From Hyphomicrobium_A sp963728165 (GTDB taxonomy: Bacteria; Pseudomonadota; Alphaproteobacteria; Rhizobiales; Hyphomicrobiaceae), in assembly GCA_963728165.1 (NCBI GenBank), contig CAVSIY010000004.1:1-64000 (forward strand): a DNA stretch of 64,000 bases, read 5' to 3'. Numbering within the stretch: the first letter of the stretch is position 1; the number at the start of each line of letters is the position of its first letter. Position numbers and translations under genes: made by a program. The notes below the pieces were generated by a model, which saw only the letters and a list, made by a program, of their open reading frames with translations, was not told the DNA's origin and did no database searches. Below, in pieces: positions 62,448 through 64,000 of this stretch.

Positions 62448-63176
62448 ATGCTGGGGACCATACGACGCTCGCTGTCGGCGGAAGCACACAAGAGGCTGTC
62501 CGTCCTGTCGACCGCCTCGAAGATCACGTTTCAGCCTTCCGCATTCGTCAGCGACGTTCAAAACGATGCAGGGCGCGGCGTCGTCGCGGCCGGCCGCTAC
62601 TTTCTCACTTGTGTCGGCATCGTGCTCGCCATCGAGGCCGTCTTCTCATTTGTGTTCAAGACGGCGTTCTCCGACCTCGTGCATCATTCCTTCCCCGTCT
62701 TCGTCGCGTTGCTGGGCAGCTTCACGATGTACGCGTTCCTGAAGCTCCTGTTGACGCCCAACATCCGCTTCGGGGAGACGCTGGCCACCACGCTTTACGT
62801 GGGGGGCGCGGCCCTACTCTTCATGATCACGACCATCTTCGTCCTGCTCAGTCTCGACTTTGCGGCGAGCTACGAGGTCGTCAGCAACAGCCCCTGTGCC
62901 CATCGCACCATCATCTGCCTCGTCAGCGGTGGCGGCCTCTCGGAGTACGACGTGCCGGGCCATCAGACCGGCATGCTCGGCGTGAGCTTTCCCTTCATCC
63001 TTCTCGTGATCGTGGGAACGGTCATCTACTACACTAGCGTGCTGGCCAAGGCCCTGCACACAGGCTGGGCCGTTACACGCTGGAGAACCTACGTTGCCGC
63101 AGCCCTCTCCGTCGTGCTGCTGACGCCGGTTTCTCTCATGACGATCAACGCGATCTACCGCTACCTCTACGCGTAG
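62448..63176 (+). CDS. Hypothetical membrane protein (Yip1-like), five TM helices
   Basis: A 242-residue protein starting at ATG 62448 after GGAGGGGG. TM segments lie at about 51-72, 80-105, 115-140, 178-198 and 215-235. Conserved-looking loops: D-V-Q-N-D-A-G-R-G near the N-terminus and N-S-P-C-A-H-R-T-I-I-C-L-V-S-G-G-G in the long loop. Topology resembles Yip1/DUF-type small integral membrane proteins; no firm family. It follows pstB after 81 bp on the same strand. Confidence 0.6.
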   Translation: MLGTIRRSLSAEAHKRLSVLSTASKITFQPSAFVSDVQNDAGRGVVAAGRYFLTCVGIVLAIEAVFSFVFKTAFSDLVHHSFPVFVALLGSFTMYAFLKLLLTPNIRFGETLATTLYVGGAALLFMITTIFVLLSLDFAASYEVVSNSPCAHRTIICLVSGGGLSEYDVPGHQTGMLGVSFPFILLVIVGTVIYYTSVLAKALHTGWAVTRWRTYVAAALSVVLLTPVSLMTINAIYRYLYA

Positions 63177-63208
63177 CCGGGTGCCGACTGGCTGCGCCTG
63201 TTGCGCGG

Positions 63209-64000
63209 CTATCGCGGTGGGGCGATCCCCACATCCGCAAACAACGATGCGGGCGCCGTGTGGATGTCGTACATGCGATCAAGCGTGGCGTGATCGGACG
63301 ACCGGTCGCGGATGGACTGGAGATACTCGTCCACGAACAGGTCCGGTGTCCCGCCCCTGTCCTTTGCCTTCGACGCCATCTGCTCGAGCCCCGATGCCAG
63401 ATGCTCCATGCAGGTGACGCGCGAGAAGATCATCGCCTTGATGTCGCTGCGCGGGCGGCACACCTCGCCGTAGCCATCGTGGACCTCGCTGCCAGCAGAC
63501 GCCGAGAAATAGAGCGCTTCCCTGTGGCCGCCGCGCTTCTTCGTGCGCTGCTTCTGGCTGCTCCAGAAGCAGATCATGTCGCGGCCGGAGATCGTTCTGC
63601 GGCCGGTGTAGACCACCTGATGGCCGCTTTCGGACGCGCCCACGTTCTCGTTCCAGAACAGTTTCAGGAAATCGCCGGGCCGCGCATAGGCCAGATTGTC
63701 GTCGCGAAAGCTGAAGCCGGTGCCGGTGTGCTTCAGCAGGGCCGCGGCGCCGGCGCCGTTGGAATTGAAGATCGCGAACGGGCCGTCCCCGTCCTCGCGC
63801 GCGCTCCCGTCCGGCATCGTCCGCAACACTGCGAGCGAGCGCAGCTCTGTGGGGCTCAAGCGGATCGCGCCGCCGTTGTGCAGGCTCGCCACCAGGCGCG
63901 CAAAGACGGCGTACGTCGCGCCCGTGCAATGGGACGGCTGTCCGGGATAGACGCGCATCTCCCAGTGGCCGCCGCCGATGTTGTGCGCGGTCACGGTCGG
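63209..64000 (-). CDS. Partial cysteine-peptidase-like protein, cut by right edge
   Basis: The frame on the minus strand remains open to the right edge; an internal GTG at 63994 is the first start seen. P-G-Q-P-S-H-C-T-G-A-T-Y-A-V (Cys) and S-G-H-Q-V-V-Y-T-G (His), with W-S-S-Q-K-Q-R-T, follow the Cys-His order of a papain/NlpC-like peptidase. Many Asp/Glu/Arg in the C-terminal half. No family confirmed. It may share the theme of the exported protein at 47.3-49.3 kb. Confidence 0.55.
   Translation of the reverse strand, partial: PTVTAHNIGGGHWEMRVYPGQPSHCTGATYAVFARLVASLHNGGAIRLSPTELRSLAVLRTMPDGSAREDGDGPFAIFNSNGAGAAALLKHTGTGFSFRDDNLAYARPGDFLKLFWNENVGASESGHQVVYTGRRTISGRDMICFWSSQKQRTKKRGGHREALYFSASAGSEVHDGYGEVCRPRSDIKAMIFSRVTCMEHLASGLEQMASKAKDRGGTPDLFVDEYLQSIRDRSSDHATLDRMYDIHTAPASLFADVGIAPPR

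Overview
This 64 kb, GC-rich window reads as a chromosomal segment of an alphaproteobacterium, most likely order Hyphomicrobiales (Hyphomicrobiaceae/Rhodoplanes-like). Supporting features are the adjacent NDUFA12-type complex I gene and DUF2155 gene, a B12-dependent class II ribonucleotide reductase as the visible RNR, a UvrB with the repeated K-P-(T/S)-L-D-(D/E)-M-G-P tail motif, and abundant palindromic intergenic repeats. The taxonomic call is inference. No rRNA, tRNA, CRISPR array or transposase gene was seen.

Layout. 1-13.6 kb is accessory-looking: a decayed diguanylate cyclase/phosphodiesterase pseudogene, a hybrid histidine kinase with its response regulator, a heavy-metal RND efflux cluster (DUF2946 protein, HlyD/CzcB-type adaptor, frameshifted CzcA-type pump, truncated GDCCVxC gene), a truncated response regulator, and a frameshifted family 4 glycosyltransferase that may be foreign. 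13.7-31.5 kb is mostly housekeeping and stress genes: a metallophosphoesterase, SrpA-type catalase, DUF2155, NDUFA12, nrdJ, rlpA, CinA-like, sfsA, FkbM methyltransferase, an msrB-ykvA-msrA methionine sulfoxide repair cluster, a PhoX phosphatase and a carotenoid oxygenase. 31.6-32.6 kb is a fluoride-resistance operon (crcB plus DUF190 gene) whose leader shows a promoter, a fluoride (crcB-motif) riboswitch and an intrinsic terminator. 32.7-46.2 kb carries an EF-G paralogue, an aspartate aminotransferase with an overlapping 43-residue membrane protein gene, other small membrane proteins, a sortase-like exported protein, an SDR, an intradiol dioxygenase, a cytochrome c/DUF4396 pair near an FNR-like box, a ClC channel beside a fragment of a second ClC gene, and a divergent pirin/LysR pair. 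46.2-47.3 kb is a gene-free patch with REP-like palindromes.

47.3-64 kb holds two proteins with papain-like cysteine-peptidase features (one cut by the right edge), a YaiI/DUF188 protein, an isoprenylcysteine-methyltransferase-like protein, a carboxylesterase, uvrB, a divergent L,D-transpeptidase-like protein, a RelE/ParE toxin-antitoxin pair, a SemiSWEET transporter, a DUF2380 protein and an orphan pstB.

Three observations stand out. First, uvrB carries two 108-bp compound palindromic repeats plus a 45-bp half copy inside its coding region, all read in the same peptide phase. Second, crcB has a clearly recognisable fluoride riboswitch. Third, several otherwise intact genes (czcA, the glycosyltransferase, srpA, rlpA, uvrB) are broken by apparently single extra bases, which are either assembly errors or real decay, whereas the first gene carries many indels and is a genuine pseudogene.
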